Below, in pieces: positions 47,258-55,462 of a DNA stretch of 64,000 nucleotides; the first letter of the stretch is position 1, and each line of letters begins with the position of its first letter. The position numbers and the translations under genes are program-made. Source of the DNA: Ramlibacter sp. (GTDB lineage: Bacteria; Pseudomonadota; Gammaproteobacteria; Burkholderiales; Burkholderiaceae_C); NCBI RefSeq assembly GCF_029866045.1, contig NZ_JARXAB010000027.1, positions 16,995 through 80,994 of the forward strand, written 5' to 3'. The notes below the pieces were generated by a model, which saw nothing but the letters and a program-made list of their open reading frames with translations, did no database searches and was not told the DNA's origin.

Positions 47258-48451
47258 ATGGAGCTCAAGTTCTCTTCCCAGGATGAAGCCTTTCGCCAGG
47301 AGGTGCGTGCCTTCGTGCGCGATCGGCTGCCGGCAGACATTCGGCGCAAGGTCGAACTCGGTCTGCGGCTGGAGCATGCCGACTATGTGACCTGGTTTCG
47401 CATCCTCGAGTCACGCGGCTGGCTCACGCCGGGTTGGCCGGTCGAACATGGCGGCCCGGGCTGGAACCATGTGCAGCGCTACATCTTTGATGAAGAAACG
47501 CTGCTGGGCGGGGCGCCGCGCCTGATCGCCAGCGGCATTCAGATGCTCGGCCCGGTGCTGCTTGCTTTCGGCACGGAGGAACAAAAGCGCAAGTACCTCC
47601 CCGACATTCGCCAAAGCAACACCTGGTGGGCCCAGGGCTTTTCCGAGCCGGGGGCAGGCTCCGACCTGGCCCAGGTGCGCACGACCGCCGTGCTCGAACC
47701 CGATGGCAAGCACTTCGTGGTCAACGGCCACAAGGTGTGGACCTCGTACGCGCAGTGGTGCTCGATGATGTTTGCGCTGGTGCGCACCGACCCCGACGCC
47801 AGCAAACCGCAGGAAGGTATCTCGTTCCTGCTGATCGACATGAAGTCGCCCGGCCTCACAGTGCGCCCGATCCGCATGCTCGAAGGTGGCGAAGACCTCA
47901 ATGAGTGCTTCCTGGACAACGTGCGGGTGCCGGTGGAAAACCTGGTGGGCGAGCTGCACAAGGGCTGGTCCTACGGAAAATACCTGCTGGGGCATGAGCG
48001 CACCGGCATTGCCGGGATTGGCTCGTGCAAGCAGCAATTGGCCCGGGCCCGCAAGTTGGCGGCGCAGCAGGGCTTGGGCAGTGATCCGGTGATGCAGGCG
48101 CGGCTGGCCCAGTTCGAGGCCGAGCTAATGGCGCTGGAGTTCACCGCACTGCGCCTTTTGAGCCCGCACCAGCAAAGCAAAGTGCCGGGGGTGGAAGCGT
48201 CCATGCTCAAGGTGCGCGGCACCGAACTGCGCCAGGCCATCTTCGAAGCCTTGGTGGACATCGCCGGCCCCGAAGGCGTGCCTTTTTCCGTCTCGGCGCA
48301 GCGGCTGGAGCACCTGGCCGAATCTGCCGCCGACCCCGAGATGACTGCGCTCGCGGCCAACAGCCTGGACGCCCGCAAGTTGACCATCTATGGCGGCACC
48401 AACGAGGTTCAGCGCAACCTCATTGCCCGCGCCGCGCTGGAAGCCTTCTGA
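47258..48451 (+). CDS. Acyl-CoA dehydrogenase (first of an adjacent pair)
   Basis: A 397-residue flavoprotein. The N-terminal helical domain, the FAD/acyl segment WWAQGFSEPGAGSDLAQVRT, the beta domain with NGHKVWTSYAQW, and the C-terminal signature YGGTNEVQRNLIARAALE are complete. It oxidises an acyl-CoA to the trans-2-enoyl-CoA. It lies 13 bp after the acyl-CoA synthetase gene and 4 bp before a second, shorter dehydrogenase gene. Such side-by-side unlike pairs are known to form alpha2beta2 enzymes in steroid side-chain degradation, which may apply here. Confidence 0.92.
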   Translation: MELKFSSQDEAFRQEVRAFVRDRLPADIRRKVELGLRLEHADYVTWFRILESRGWLTPGWPVEHGGPGWNHVQRYIFDEETLLGGAPRLIASGIQMLGPVLLAFGTEEQKRKYLPDIRQSNTWWAQGFSEPGAGSDLAQVRTTAVLEPDGKHFVVNGHKVWTSYAQWCSMMFALVRTDPDASKPQEGISFLLIDMKSPGLTVRPIRMLEGGEDLNECFLDNVRVPVENLVGELHKGWSYGKYLLGHERTGIAGIGSCKQQLARARKLAAQQGLGSDPVMQARLAQFEAELMALEFTALRLLSPHQQSKVPGVEASMLKVRGTELRQAIFEALVDIAGPEGVPFSVSAQRLEHLAESAADPEMTALAANSLDARKLTIYGGTNEVQRNLIARAALEAF

Positions 48452-48455
48452 CACC

Positions 48456-49580
48456 ATGGACTTCTCTCTGAACGACGACCACCTGGCGCTGCGCGATGCG
48501 GTGCAACGCTTTTGCGAAGGTGAATTCCCCGCCGAGCAACGCGGCAACCCTGCATCCCCCGAGGCCAGCGCCCAGCGCTGGACCGCCATGGCCGGCCTGG
48601 GCCTGCTGGGCCTGCCTTTGCCAGTCGAACAGGGCGGCAGCGGCCTGGGCGCGGTGGAGGTGATGGTGGCGGCCCAGGAAATGGGCCGCGCGCTCGCCGG
48701 TGACGCCTTCGTGGCCAGCACCGTGGTGGCGGGCGGGCTGATCGCTGGCTGCGGCAGCCCTGCGCAGCGCAATCAGTGGCTGCCGGCCCTGGCCAGCGGC
48801 GAGCTCCAAGCGGCGCTGGCGGTGAACGAGGAGGGCGCTCGCCACGACTGGACGCAGACCGTCTGCCAGGCGCGCCGCGCAGGCGAGGGCTGGGTGCTGG
48901 AGGGCCGCAAGACCTTGGTGCTGCACGGCGACAGCGCCGGCCTCCTGCTGGTACTGGCTCGCAGCGGCGGCGTCGCCGGTGAGCGTGCGGGCCTCAGTGT
49001 GTTCGCGGTCGAGGCCCATACGCCGGGCGTGACGGTGCAGGGCTTCGACACCCTGGACGGCCGCCGCGCGGCCCATGTGACGCTTCAGGCCGTGGCCCTG
49101 GGCATGGACCGCTTGATCGGCGATGCCGGCCAAGCCGCCGACGCGGTCGAAGCCGCGCTTGATGCCGGCGCTGCGGCCTTGTGCGCCGAAGCGGCCGGCG
49201 CCGTGGAGGCCCTGCTCACGCAAACCGCTGACCACCTGCGCACCCGCAAGCAGTTCGGCGCGCCGCTGGCGAAGTTTCAGGTGCTTCAGCACCGTGTCGC
49301 GGACATGCTGATCGCGCTGGAACAACTCAAGTCTATGGCCTGCGCCGCCGCGATGGCGGTGGAGGCGGGTGACCCAGTGCAGCGCCGCCGCCTGGTCTCC
49401 GCCGCCAAGATGCTGGCTGGTCAGCAGGGCCGCGCCCAGGGGCTGGCGGCTATCCAGATGCATGGCGCGATGGGCATGACCGACGAATGCCGCGTCGGCC
49501 ATTACGCCAAGCGCCTGATGGTCATCGACCAGCTGTATGGCGATGCGGCCTGGCAGCGGCAGCGCTTGGCCACCGCCTGA
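48456..49580 (+). CDS. Acyl-CoA dehydrogenase (second of an adjacent pair)
   Basis: A 374-residue divergent family member. The N-terminal domain (MDFSLNDDHLALRDAVQRFC) and C-terminal motif HGAMGMTDECRVGHYAKRL are present, as is the RTRKQFGAPLAKFQVLQHR segment. The FAD segment is weaker than in its neighbour (NEEGARHDW in place of SEPGAGSD), so it may bind FAD poorly and act as partner subunit. Spacing of 4 bp to the first dehydrogenase suggests coupled translation and a heteromer. Confidence 0.9.
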   Translation: MDFSLNDDHLALRDAVQRFCEGEFPAEQRGNPASPEASAQRWTAMAGLGLLGLPLPVEQGGSGLGAVEVMVAAQEMGRALAGDAFVASTVVAGGLIAGCGSPAQRNQWLPALASGELQAALAVNEEGARHDWTQTVCQARRAGEGWVLEGRKTLVLHGDSAGLLLVLARSGGVAGERAGLSVFAVEAHTPGVTVQGFDTLDGRRAAHVTLQAVALGMDRLIGDAGQAADAVEAALDAGAAALCAEAAGAVEALLTQTADHLRTRKQFGAPLAKFQVLQHRVADMLIALEQLKSMACAAAMAVEAGDPVQRRRLVSAAKMLAGQQGRAQGLAAIQMHGAMGMTDECRVGHYAKRLMVIDQLYGDAAWQRQRLATA

Positions 49581-49651
49581 AAGCCAATACGTTCATCGAT
49601 CCTTTTCCTTCATTTTTCCACCGGCCCAACCCCACCACAAAGGAGACAACC

Positions 49652-50641
49652 ATGGTGAATCGCAAGACCTTCCTGAGCAAACTGCTCACCGGCGCCGTCC
49701 TCGGACTCGCGTTGGCCACCTCGGCCCATGCGCAGGACAAGCCACCGATCAGGATCATCATCGGCTTCCCGCCTGGTGGTGCTGCCGACAGCATCGCGCG
49801 GATCATGGCGGAGAAGCTGCGTGACAAGCTCGGCCAGCAAGTCATTGTCGACAGCCGTCCCGGCGTAGGCGGGCGCCTGGCGGCGCAGGCGGTCAAGGCC
49901 GCTGCGCCGACGAGTGGCACCTACATGATTGCGCCCAATGCGGTCTTCGTTTTTCAGCACCTGACGTTCACGGTCAAGGATCTGGGCTACGACATGAACG
50001 CCGACTTCACCTCGGTGGCGCAGCTGAGTTCCTACCCCATGGCCATGGTGGTCAATGCAGAAACAGGGGTCAAGGACGCGAAGAGCTACATCGCCTGGGC
50101 CAAGGCCAATGCCGACAGGCGCACTTTTGGCACGGCGGGCGCAGGCGGCGACACCCACTTCAACGGGCTGCAGTTAGGCAAGATCGCTGGCGTCGACCTG
50201 CAGGTCGTGCCTTATCGCGGCAACGGACCGCTGGTGGTCGACCTGCTCGGCGGACAGGTCAAGACTGGCGTGATGGTCGCGGGTGACGCCATCCAGCATG
50301 TGCGCGCCGGCAAGCTCAATTTCGTCGGTGTGTTTGCACCCAAGCGATCGGCTCTGGTGCCGGAGGTACCGACGATGGTGGAGCAGGGCTTTGACACCGG
50401 CGGCGGTAATGGCTGGATGGGGCTGTGGGGTCCGGCGAACCTGCCCAAGGCTGAACTTGAGCGCATGCAAACCGCGATCAAGTCGGTGCTGGAGATGCCC
50501 GACGTGAAGGAAATGCTTCTGACCAAGCTGCTGCAGGTGGCCGAATTCCGCAACGGCGCCGAAGTGGACAAGCAACTCAAGTACGAGTTGGACCACTGGG
50601 GCCCGATCATCAAGGCCTCTGGCTTCAAGCCCAGCATCTGA
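49652..50641 (+). CDS. Tripartite tricarboxylate transporter receptor, Bug/TctC family
   Basis: A 329-residue periplasmic binding protein with signal peptide (LLTGAVLGLALATSAHAQ), DKPPIRIIIGFPPGGAADSI at the mature start, DSRPGVGGRLAAQAV and VVPYRGNGPLVVDLLGGQ. A strong AAGGAG ribosome binding site precedes the ATG at 49652. It resembles the Bug protein of the leftward arm in the conserved HWxPIIKASGFK end. One divergent cluster with two Bug receptors suggests two related ligands or two uptake affinities. Confidence 0.93.
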   Translation: MVNRKTFLSKLLTGAVLGLALATSAHAQDKPPIRIIIGFPPGGAADSIARIMAEKLRDKLGQQVIVDSRPGVGGRLAAQAVKAAAPTSGTYMIAPNAVFVFQHLTFTVKDLGYDMNADFTSVAQLSSYPMAMVVNAETGVKDAKSYIAWAKANADRRTFGTAGAGGDTHFNGLQLGKIAGVDLQVVPYRGNGPLVVDLLGGQVKTGVMVAGDAIQHVRAGKLNFVGVFAPKRSALVPEVPTMVEQGFDTGGGNGWMGLWGPANLPKAELERMQTAIKSVLEMPDVKEMLLTKLLQVAEFRNGAEVDKQLKYELDHWGPIIKASGFKPSI

Positions 50642-50662
50642 CGCGCGAACCCGAAAGCCCGG

Positions 50663-52276
50663 ATGGAGTACGACTACATCGTGGTGGGGGCCGGCTCGGC
50701 GGGCTGCGTGCTGGCCAATCGGCTCAGTGCCGATGGCCGCCACCAGGTGCTGCTGCTGGAGGCGGGGGGCGGCGACAGCCACCCCCTGGTCCGCATGCCG
50801 GTGGGCTTTCTCAAGGCGTCGGCGCGTCGGTCTTTGACCTGGGGCTACGAGAGCGAGCCCGAGCCGCATCTGGGCGGGCGACGCCTGCCGATCCCGCGCG
50901 GCCGCCTGCTGGGCGGGTCGTCCTCGATCAACGGCATGTTCCATATTCGCGGCCACCGGGCCGACTTCGACGAGTGGCGTGACCTTGGCTGTGAAGGCTG
51001 GGGCTACGAGGACGTGCTGCCGTATTTCCGGCGCAGCGAGAGCAACTGGCGCGGAGCCAGCCGCCACCACGGGGCCGAGGGCCCGCTGCAGGTGAAGGCG
51101 ATTGACACGCGGGAATTGCTGGAGCAGCCCTTGCGAGACGCGGCGCTGGCGGCGGGCTACCCCGCCACGCCAGACTACGACGGCGACCAGCAGGAGGGCG
51201 TGGCCCGCGGTGATGTGGCGATTGACCGCCGCGGCCGCCGCAGCAGCAGCGCCACGGCTTATCTGCGCCCTGCGCAGGGCCGCGCCAACCTCACCGTGCT
51301 GACCCGGGCCGAAACCCGCCGGATCTTGCTCGAAGGCGGTCGTGCGGTGGGCGTGGCCTTCACACGCGGCGGGCAGGCCCTGGAGGCCCGAGCTCGGCGT
51401 GAGGTGATCCTCAGCGCCGGCACCTACAACTCGCCGAAGCTGCTGATGCTCTCGGGCATCGGGCCGGCGGACCATTTGCAGTCCCTGGGCATCCCAGTGG
51501 CGGCCGACCTTCCGGGTGTGGGAGGCAACCTGATCGAGCACCCGCGCATGATGCTCATGTACCGGGCGCACCAGGCGATCACCTTCATTCGCCAACTGCG
51601 GTTCGACCGCGCCGTGGGCGCGGTATTGCGCTGGGCCTTTCTGGGCAAGGGTCCGTTCGCCGACCAGATCTGCAGTGCCACCATCCTGCTCAAGACCCGG
51701 CCCGAGCTGGAGCGGCCGGATATCCAGCTTTTATGCAACCCGGTGCGTTTTGACGCCGGCCTGTGGTTTCCGGGGCTGGTCAAACCCAAGGACCACAGCT
51801 TCTACATCACCGTGTGCCTGCTGCGGCAAAAGAGCCGTGGCCGGTTGAGCCTGCGCTCTGGCGATCCGAAGGCGCCGCCGAAGATCGCCCTCAATCTCTT
51901 TTCCGACCCCCGTGATGTGGAGAGCCTGCGTGCGGGCTTGCGCGCCGCGCGGCGCATCTATGCCACCGAACCACAGGCATCGCTCATTGAATCGGAAACC
52001 ATTCCCGGCGGCGATGTGCAAAGTGATGCGCAGATCGACGCCGCCATCCACGCGCTCGGCGGCATTACCCATCACCCAGTGGGCACCTGTGCCATGGGCG
52101 TGGGCCCGGACGCGGTGGTCGACCCGATCCTTCGGGTGCGGGGCATCGCTGGCCTGCGAGTGGTCGACGCATCGGTGATGCCCACCATTCCTGGCGCCAA
52201 CACCAATGCGGCCACGGTCATGATTGCCGAGAAGGCCTCGGACCTGATTCTTCAGGCGGCCGACGCATCGGTCTGA
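50663..52276 (+). CDS. GMC-family FAD oxidoreductase
   Basis: A 537-residue flavoprotein of the glucose-methanol-choline family. The FAD-binding start [19 protein letters not shown], the [14 protein letters not shown] segment, [19 protein letters not shown] and the C-terminal active-site pair in [11 protein letters not shown] and [18 protein letters not shown] are intact. It should oxidise a primary or aromatic alcohol to an aldehyde. It is followed 55 bp later by an aldehyde dehydrogenase gene, so the two probably convert a CH2OH group to a carboxylate, as expected for lignin-type side chains or polyethylene glycol-like ethers. The gene is cytoplasmic by lack of a signal peptide. Confidence 0.92.
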   Translation: MEYDYIVVGAGSAGCVLANRLSADGRHQVLLLEAGGGDSHPLVRMPVGFLKASARRSLTWGYESEPEPHLGGRRLPIPRGRLLGGSSSINGMFHIRGHRADFDEWRDLGCEGWGYEDVLPYFRRSESNWRGASRHHGAEGPLQVKAIDTRELLEQPLRDAALAAGYPATPDYDGDQQEGVARGDVAIDRRGRRSSSATAYLRPAQGRANLTVLTRAETRRILLEGGRAVGVAFTRGGQALEARARREVILSAGTYNSPKLLMLSGIGPADHLQSLGIPVAADLPGVGGNLIEHPRMMLMYRAHQAITFIRQLRFDRAVGAVLRWAFLGKGPFADQICSATILLKTRPELERPDIQLLCNPVRFDAGLWFPGLVKPKDHSFYITVCLLRQKSRGRLSLRSGDPKAPPKIALNLFSDPRDVESLRAGLRAARRIYATEPQASLIESETIPGGDVQSDAQIDAAIHALGGITHHPVGTCAMGVGPDAVVDPILRVRGIAGLRVVDASVMPTIPGANTNAATVMIAEKASDLILQAADASV

Positions 52277-52280
52277 CATA

Positions 52281-52319
52281 GCAACCTGATAACGCGACCT
52301 GATAGAGCGACCTGATCAA
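52281..52319 (+). repeat. Three 13-bp tandem units between GMC oxidoreductase and aldehyde dehydrogenase genes
   Basis: gcaacctgataac, gcgacctgataga and gcgacctgatcaa follow one another with period 13, sharing GC(A/G)ACCTGAT. They begin 4 bp after the GMC stop and fill most of the gap. No hairpin forms; they may be a slippage product. Confidence 0.75.
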
Positions 52320-52331
52320 GCCAACACCGAA

Positions 52332-53816
52332 ATGACCCCAGCCCCCTTCACGCCCCCAGCCATCCTGTCGGCACCGCTTCGCATGCTGGTCGATGGCCAA
52401 TGGATCCAGGCCCGCGACGGCCAAACGCTGTCGGTCGTCGACCCCTCGACCGGCGCAGACATCGCCACCGAATCCCTGGGAGGCGCCCATGAGGTCGACC
52501 TCGCGGTGCAGGCGGCGCGCCGGGCCTTCGAATCCGGCCCCTGGCCTCGCGTCCGGCCGGCCGAACGCAGCCGACTGCTGCATCGCCTGGCCGATCTGGT
52601 CGAGCGCCACGCAGACGAACTGGCCCTGCTGGAGGTGCTCAATACCGGCAAGCCGCTGATGGTGGCGCGCCAGTTCGAGGTGGCCGCCGCCATCGAATGC
52701 CTTCGCTACAACGCCGGCTGGGCGACCAAGCTCAATGGGGAAACGCGGCAGGTCTCCCTGCCGGGCGAGTGGCACACCTACACCCTGCGCGAGCCGGTGG
52801 GCGTGGTCGGCCTGATCGTGCCCTGGAACGTGCCCCTGCCGATGGCCGTGAGCAAGCTCGCACCCGCACTGGCCGCCGGGTGTACCGCTGTCCTCAAGCC
52901 AGCGGAGCTCACGCCCTTGACCGCCTTGCGCCTGGGCGAACTGGTGCTGGAAGCCGGATTTCCGCCCGGGGTGGTGAACATCGTCACGGGCCTGGGTCCA
53001 GTGGCGGGCCAGGCACTGGTGGAGCACCCGGGCGTGGACAAAGTGTCCTTCACCGGTTCGACGGCGGTGGGCAAATCGCTGCTGACCGCCGCGGCAGGCA
53101 ACCTCAAGCGGGTATCCCTGGAGCTGGGCGGCAAGTCCCCCGTCTTCATTTTTCCCGACGCCGATCTGGCGCGCGCCATCCCGTCGGCAGCACGCGGCAT
53201 CTTTGCCAACAGCGGCCAGGTCTGCGCTGCGGGCTCGCGCCTCTTCGTGCACAAGCGGGTGGCCGACCAGGTGATCGCAGGCATTGCCGAAGCGGCCAGC
53301 CGACTCAAGGTGGGCCCGGGCCTGGTGGCCGGAATGGAAATGGGTCCGCTCATTTCCGAGCGGCAGCGCCAGCGCGTGCTGTCCTATGTGGCCTCGGGCC
53401 TGGCCGAAGGCGCACGCGTGGTGGCCGGCGGTCAAGCGGCGGCGGGGGAGGGTTTCTTTATGCAGCCGACGGTGCTGGTGGACACCACGCCATCGATGCG
53501 CCCAGTGCGGGAGGAAATCTTCGGGCCGGTGCTGTGCACCCAGGTCTTCGACGACGACAGCCTGGAACAACTGGCCGCTCGCGGCAACGACACCGACTAC
53601 GGCCTGTCGGCCAGCATCTGGACGCGGGACCTTCAAACGGCTCACCGCATGGCGCGCGGGCTGCGTGCCGGCAATGTGCGGGTCAATGCGCCGGTGGCCC
53701 TGGACTTTGCGATGCCCTTTGGCGGCTACAAGCAATCGGGCTGGGGCCGCGAGAACGGCCGCGAGGGTGTCGAGGCCTATACCGAGGTCAAGTCCGTGGC
53801 CATGTGCCTGGACTGA
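52332..53816 (+). CDS. NAD(P)+-dependent aldehyde dehydrogenase
   Basis: A 494-residue aldehyde dehydrogenase with catalytic Cys298 (NSGQVCAAGSR) and general base Glu264 (LELGGKSP). The cofactor-binding segments VPWNVPLPMAVSKLAPALAA and FTGSTAVGKSL are intact, and the C-terminal FGGYKQSGWGRENG is typical. The family oxidises a wide range of aliphatic and aromatic aldehydes to acids. Its place directly after the GMC oxidoreductase gene suggests it oxidises that enzyme's product. Confidence 0.93.
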   Translation: MTPAPFTPPAILSAPLRMLVDGQWIQARDGQTLSVVDPSTGADIATESLGGAHEVDLAVQAARRAFESGPWPRVRPAERSRLLHRLADLVERHADELALLEVLNTGKPLMVARQFEVAAAIECLRYNAGWATKLNGETRQVSLPGEWHTYTLREPVGVVGLIVPWNVPLPMAVSKLAPALAAGCTAVLKPAELTPLTALRLGELVLEAGFPPGVVNIVTGLGPVAGQALVEHPGVDKVSFTGSTAVGKSLLTAAAGNLKRVSLELGGKSPVFIFPDADLARAIPSAARGIFANSGQVCAAGSRLFVHKRVADQVIAGIAEAASRLKVGPGLVAGMEMGPLISERQRQRVLSYVASGLAEGARVVAGGQAAAGEGFFMQPTVLVDTTPSMRPVREEIFGPVLCTQVFDDDSLEQLAARGNDTDYGLSASIWTRDLQTAHRMARGLRAGNVRVNAPVALDFAMPFGGYKQSGWGRENGREGVEAYTEVKSVAMCLD

Positions 53817-53847
53817 GCACTATTTCAATTGTGAGGACCTGATACCC

Positions 53848-55065
53848 ATGAGTCTCAACGGCAAGGCCTGCATCGTCGGCGCCTACGAACACCCCACCCG
53901 GCTGGCCGAGGGCCTGTCGGTCATGCGTCTGCACGCCGACGTCGCCCGCGGCGCACTGGCCGATGCGGGCCTGACCAAGGACGACATCGACGGCTACTTC
54001 TGCGCCGGGGACGCGCCCGGCCTGGGCGCGACCAGCATGGCCGAGTACCTGGGCCTGAAGCTGCGCCATGTTGATTCCACCGAGTGCGGCGGCTCCGCCC
54101 CCATCTTGCATGTGGCGCATGCGGCCGAGGCCATTGCCGCCGGCCGTTGCAACATTGCCCTCATCACCCTGGCCGGCAGGCCGCGCGCCGCCATGGCCGA
54201 GGCCAAGGCCAGCGCCGAAGCCGCTGTGGCCGCTGGCCGTAAGCTCCCCCCGCGCACCGCGCTGAAGGCCCCCGACCCGGACGCCCCCGATCTGCCCTTC
54301 GAGCTGCCCTACGGCCCGGCCACGCAGAACCTGTACGCCGTCGTGGCCAAGCGGCACATGCACGAGTTCGGCACCACCTCGGAGCAGCTGGCCTGGATCA
54401 AGGTAGCCGCCTCGCACCATGCCCAGCACAACCCGCATGCCATGCTGCGCAAGGTGGTCACGGTGGAGGACGTGGTCAACTCGCCCATGGTGAGCGACCC
54501 GCTGCACCGGCTGGATTGCTGCGTGATGAGCGACGGCGGTGGGGCGCTCATCGTCACCCGCCCGGAGATCGCCCGGACGCTCAAACGTCCGGTGGTCATG
54601 GTGCGCGGCACCGGTGAAGCGCCCAAGCACGCCATGGGCGGCCAGATCGACCTCACCTGGTCGGCCGCAGCGCTGTCCGGACCCCAGGCCTTTGCCGAGG
54701 CCGGTGTCACGGCGGCCGACATCCAGTACGCCAGCCTCTACGACAGCTTCACGATCACCGTACTGATGCAGCTGGAGGACCTGGGCTTTTGTGCCAAGGG
54801 GGAGGGCGGCCGTTTCGTCGCCGACGGCAACCTGATCTCCGGCGTGGGCAAGCTCCCGTTCAACACCGACGGCGGCGGCCTGTGCAGCAACCACCCGGCC
54901 AACCGCGGTGGCATGACCAAGGTCATCGAGGCGGTGCGCCAGCTGCGTGGCGAGGCCCACCCGGCAGTGCAGGTGCCCGGTTGCACCTGGGCCCTGGCCA
55001 ACGGCATCGGCGGTGCGCTGGCCTCGCGCCACACCGCCGCCACCCTCATCATGGAAAGGCTCTGA
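53848..55065 (+). CDS. SCP-x/Ltp2-like thiolase-superfamily protein, possibly an aldolase
   Basis: A 405-residue thiolase-fold protein. At the position of the canonical nucleophilic cysteine, judged by spacing to the helix ending IAAG, there is Gly82 (TECGGSAPI; Cys80 lies two residues earlier). The later segment ASLYDSFTITVL places Tyr298 where Ltp2-type steroid side-chain aldolases have a catalytic tyrosine, and LEDLGFCAKGEGGRFVADG and LPFNTDGGGLCSNHP are typical of that branch. It may thus do retro-aldol rather than Claisen cleavage. The next gene, 1 bp downstream, is a DUF35 partner of the kind such proteins need. Confidence 0.85.
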   Translation: MSLNGKACIVGAYEHPTRLAEGLSVMRLHADVARGALADAGLTKDDIDGYFCAGDAPGLGATSMAEYLGLKLRHVDSTECGGSAPILHVAHAAEAIAAGRCNIALITLAGRPRAAMAEAKASAEAAVAAGRKLPPRTALKAPDPDAPDLPFELPYGPATQNLYAVVAKRHMHEFGTTSEQLAWIKVAASHHAQHNPHAMLRKVVTVEDVVNSPMVSDPLHRLDCCVMSDGGGALIVTRPEIARTLKRPVVMVRGTGEAPKHAMGGQIDLTWSAAALSGPQAFAEAGVTAADIQYASLYDSFTITVLMQLEDLGFCAKGEGGRFVADGNLISGVGKLPFNTDGGGLCSNHPANRGGMTKVIEAVRQLRGEAHPAVQVPGCTWALANGIGGALASRHTAATLIMERL

Positions 55066-55066
55066 G

Positions 55067-55462
55067 ATGCGCAAGATTCCCGCCCCCCGGGTCATGCCCG
55101 AAGCCAAGCCCTATTGGGATGCGGCCAGCGCTGGCCAGCTCCTGGTCAAGCGCTGCACCGACTGTGGCGAGGCCCATCACTACCCACGTGACGTTTGTCC
55201 GTTTTGCCTGAGCCTGGCGACCGAGTGGGTCAAGGCCAGCGGCGGCGGAACGCTCTACACCTTCAGCACCATGGGGCAGGGCGAAGACGCCTACACCCTG
55301 GCCTATGTCACGCTGGACGAGGGCGTGACCCTCATGACCAACCTGGTCGACTGCGACCCCGCGAAGGCCCGCATCGGTGACCGGGTCAGAGTCAAGTTCG
55401 AACCGACGGAGGGAGGGGCAGCCGTGCCCGTTTTCACCCTCGAACAAGGAGCGGGTGCATGA
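55067..55462 (+). CDS. DUF35 OB-fold/zinc-ribbon protein, partner of the thiolase-like protein
   Basis: A 131-residue protein with an N-terminal helix, a rubredoxin-like zinc ribbon (Cys30, Cys33, Cys44, Cys47 in CTDCGEAHHYPRDVCPFC) and a C-terminal OB fold (GTLYTFSTMGQGEDAYTLAY onward). DUF35 proteins bind thiolase-fold enzymes as essential subunits, as ChsH2 does with Ltp2 or the acyl-CoA-associated protein does with archaeal HMG-CoA synthase/thiolase. It is separated by 1 bp from the thiolase-like gene and overlaps the CoA transferase gene by 4 bp. Confidence 0.9.
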   Translation: MRKIPAPRVMPEAKPYWDAASAGQLLVKRCTDCGEAHHYPRDVCPFCLSLATEWVKASGGGTLYTFSTMGQGEDAYTLAYVTLDEGVTLMTNLVDCDPAKARIGDRVRVKFEPTEGGAAVPVFTLEQGAGA

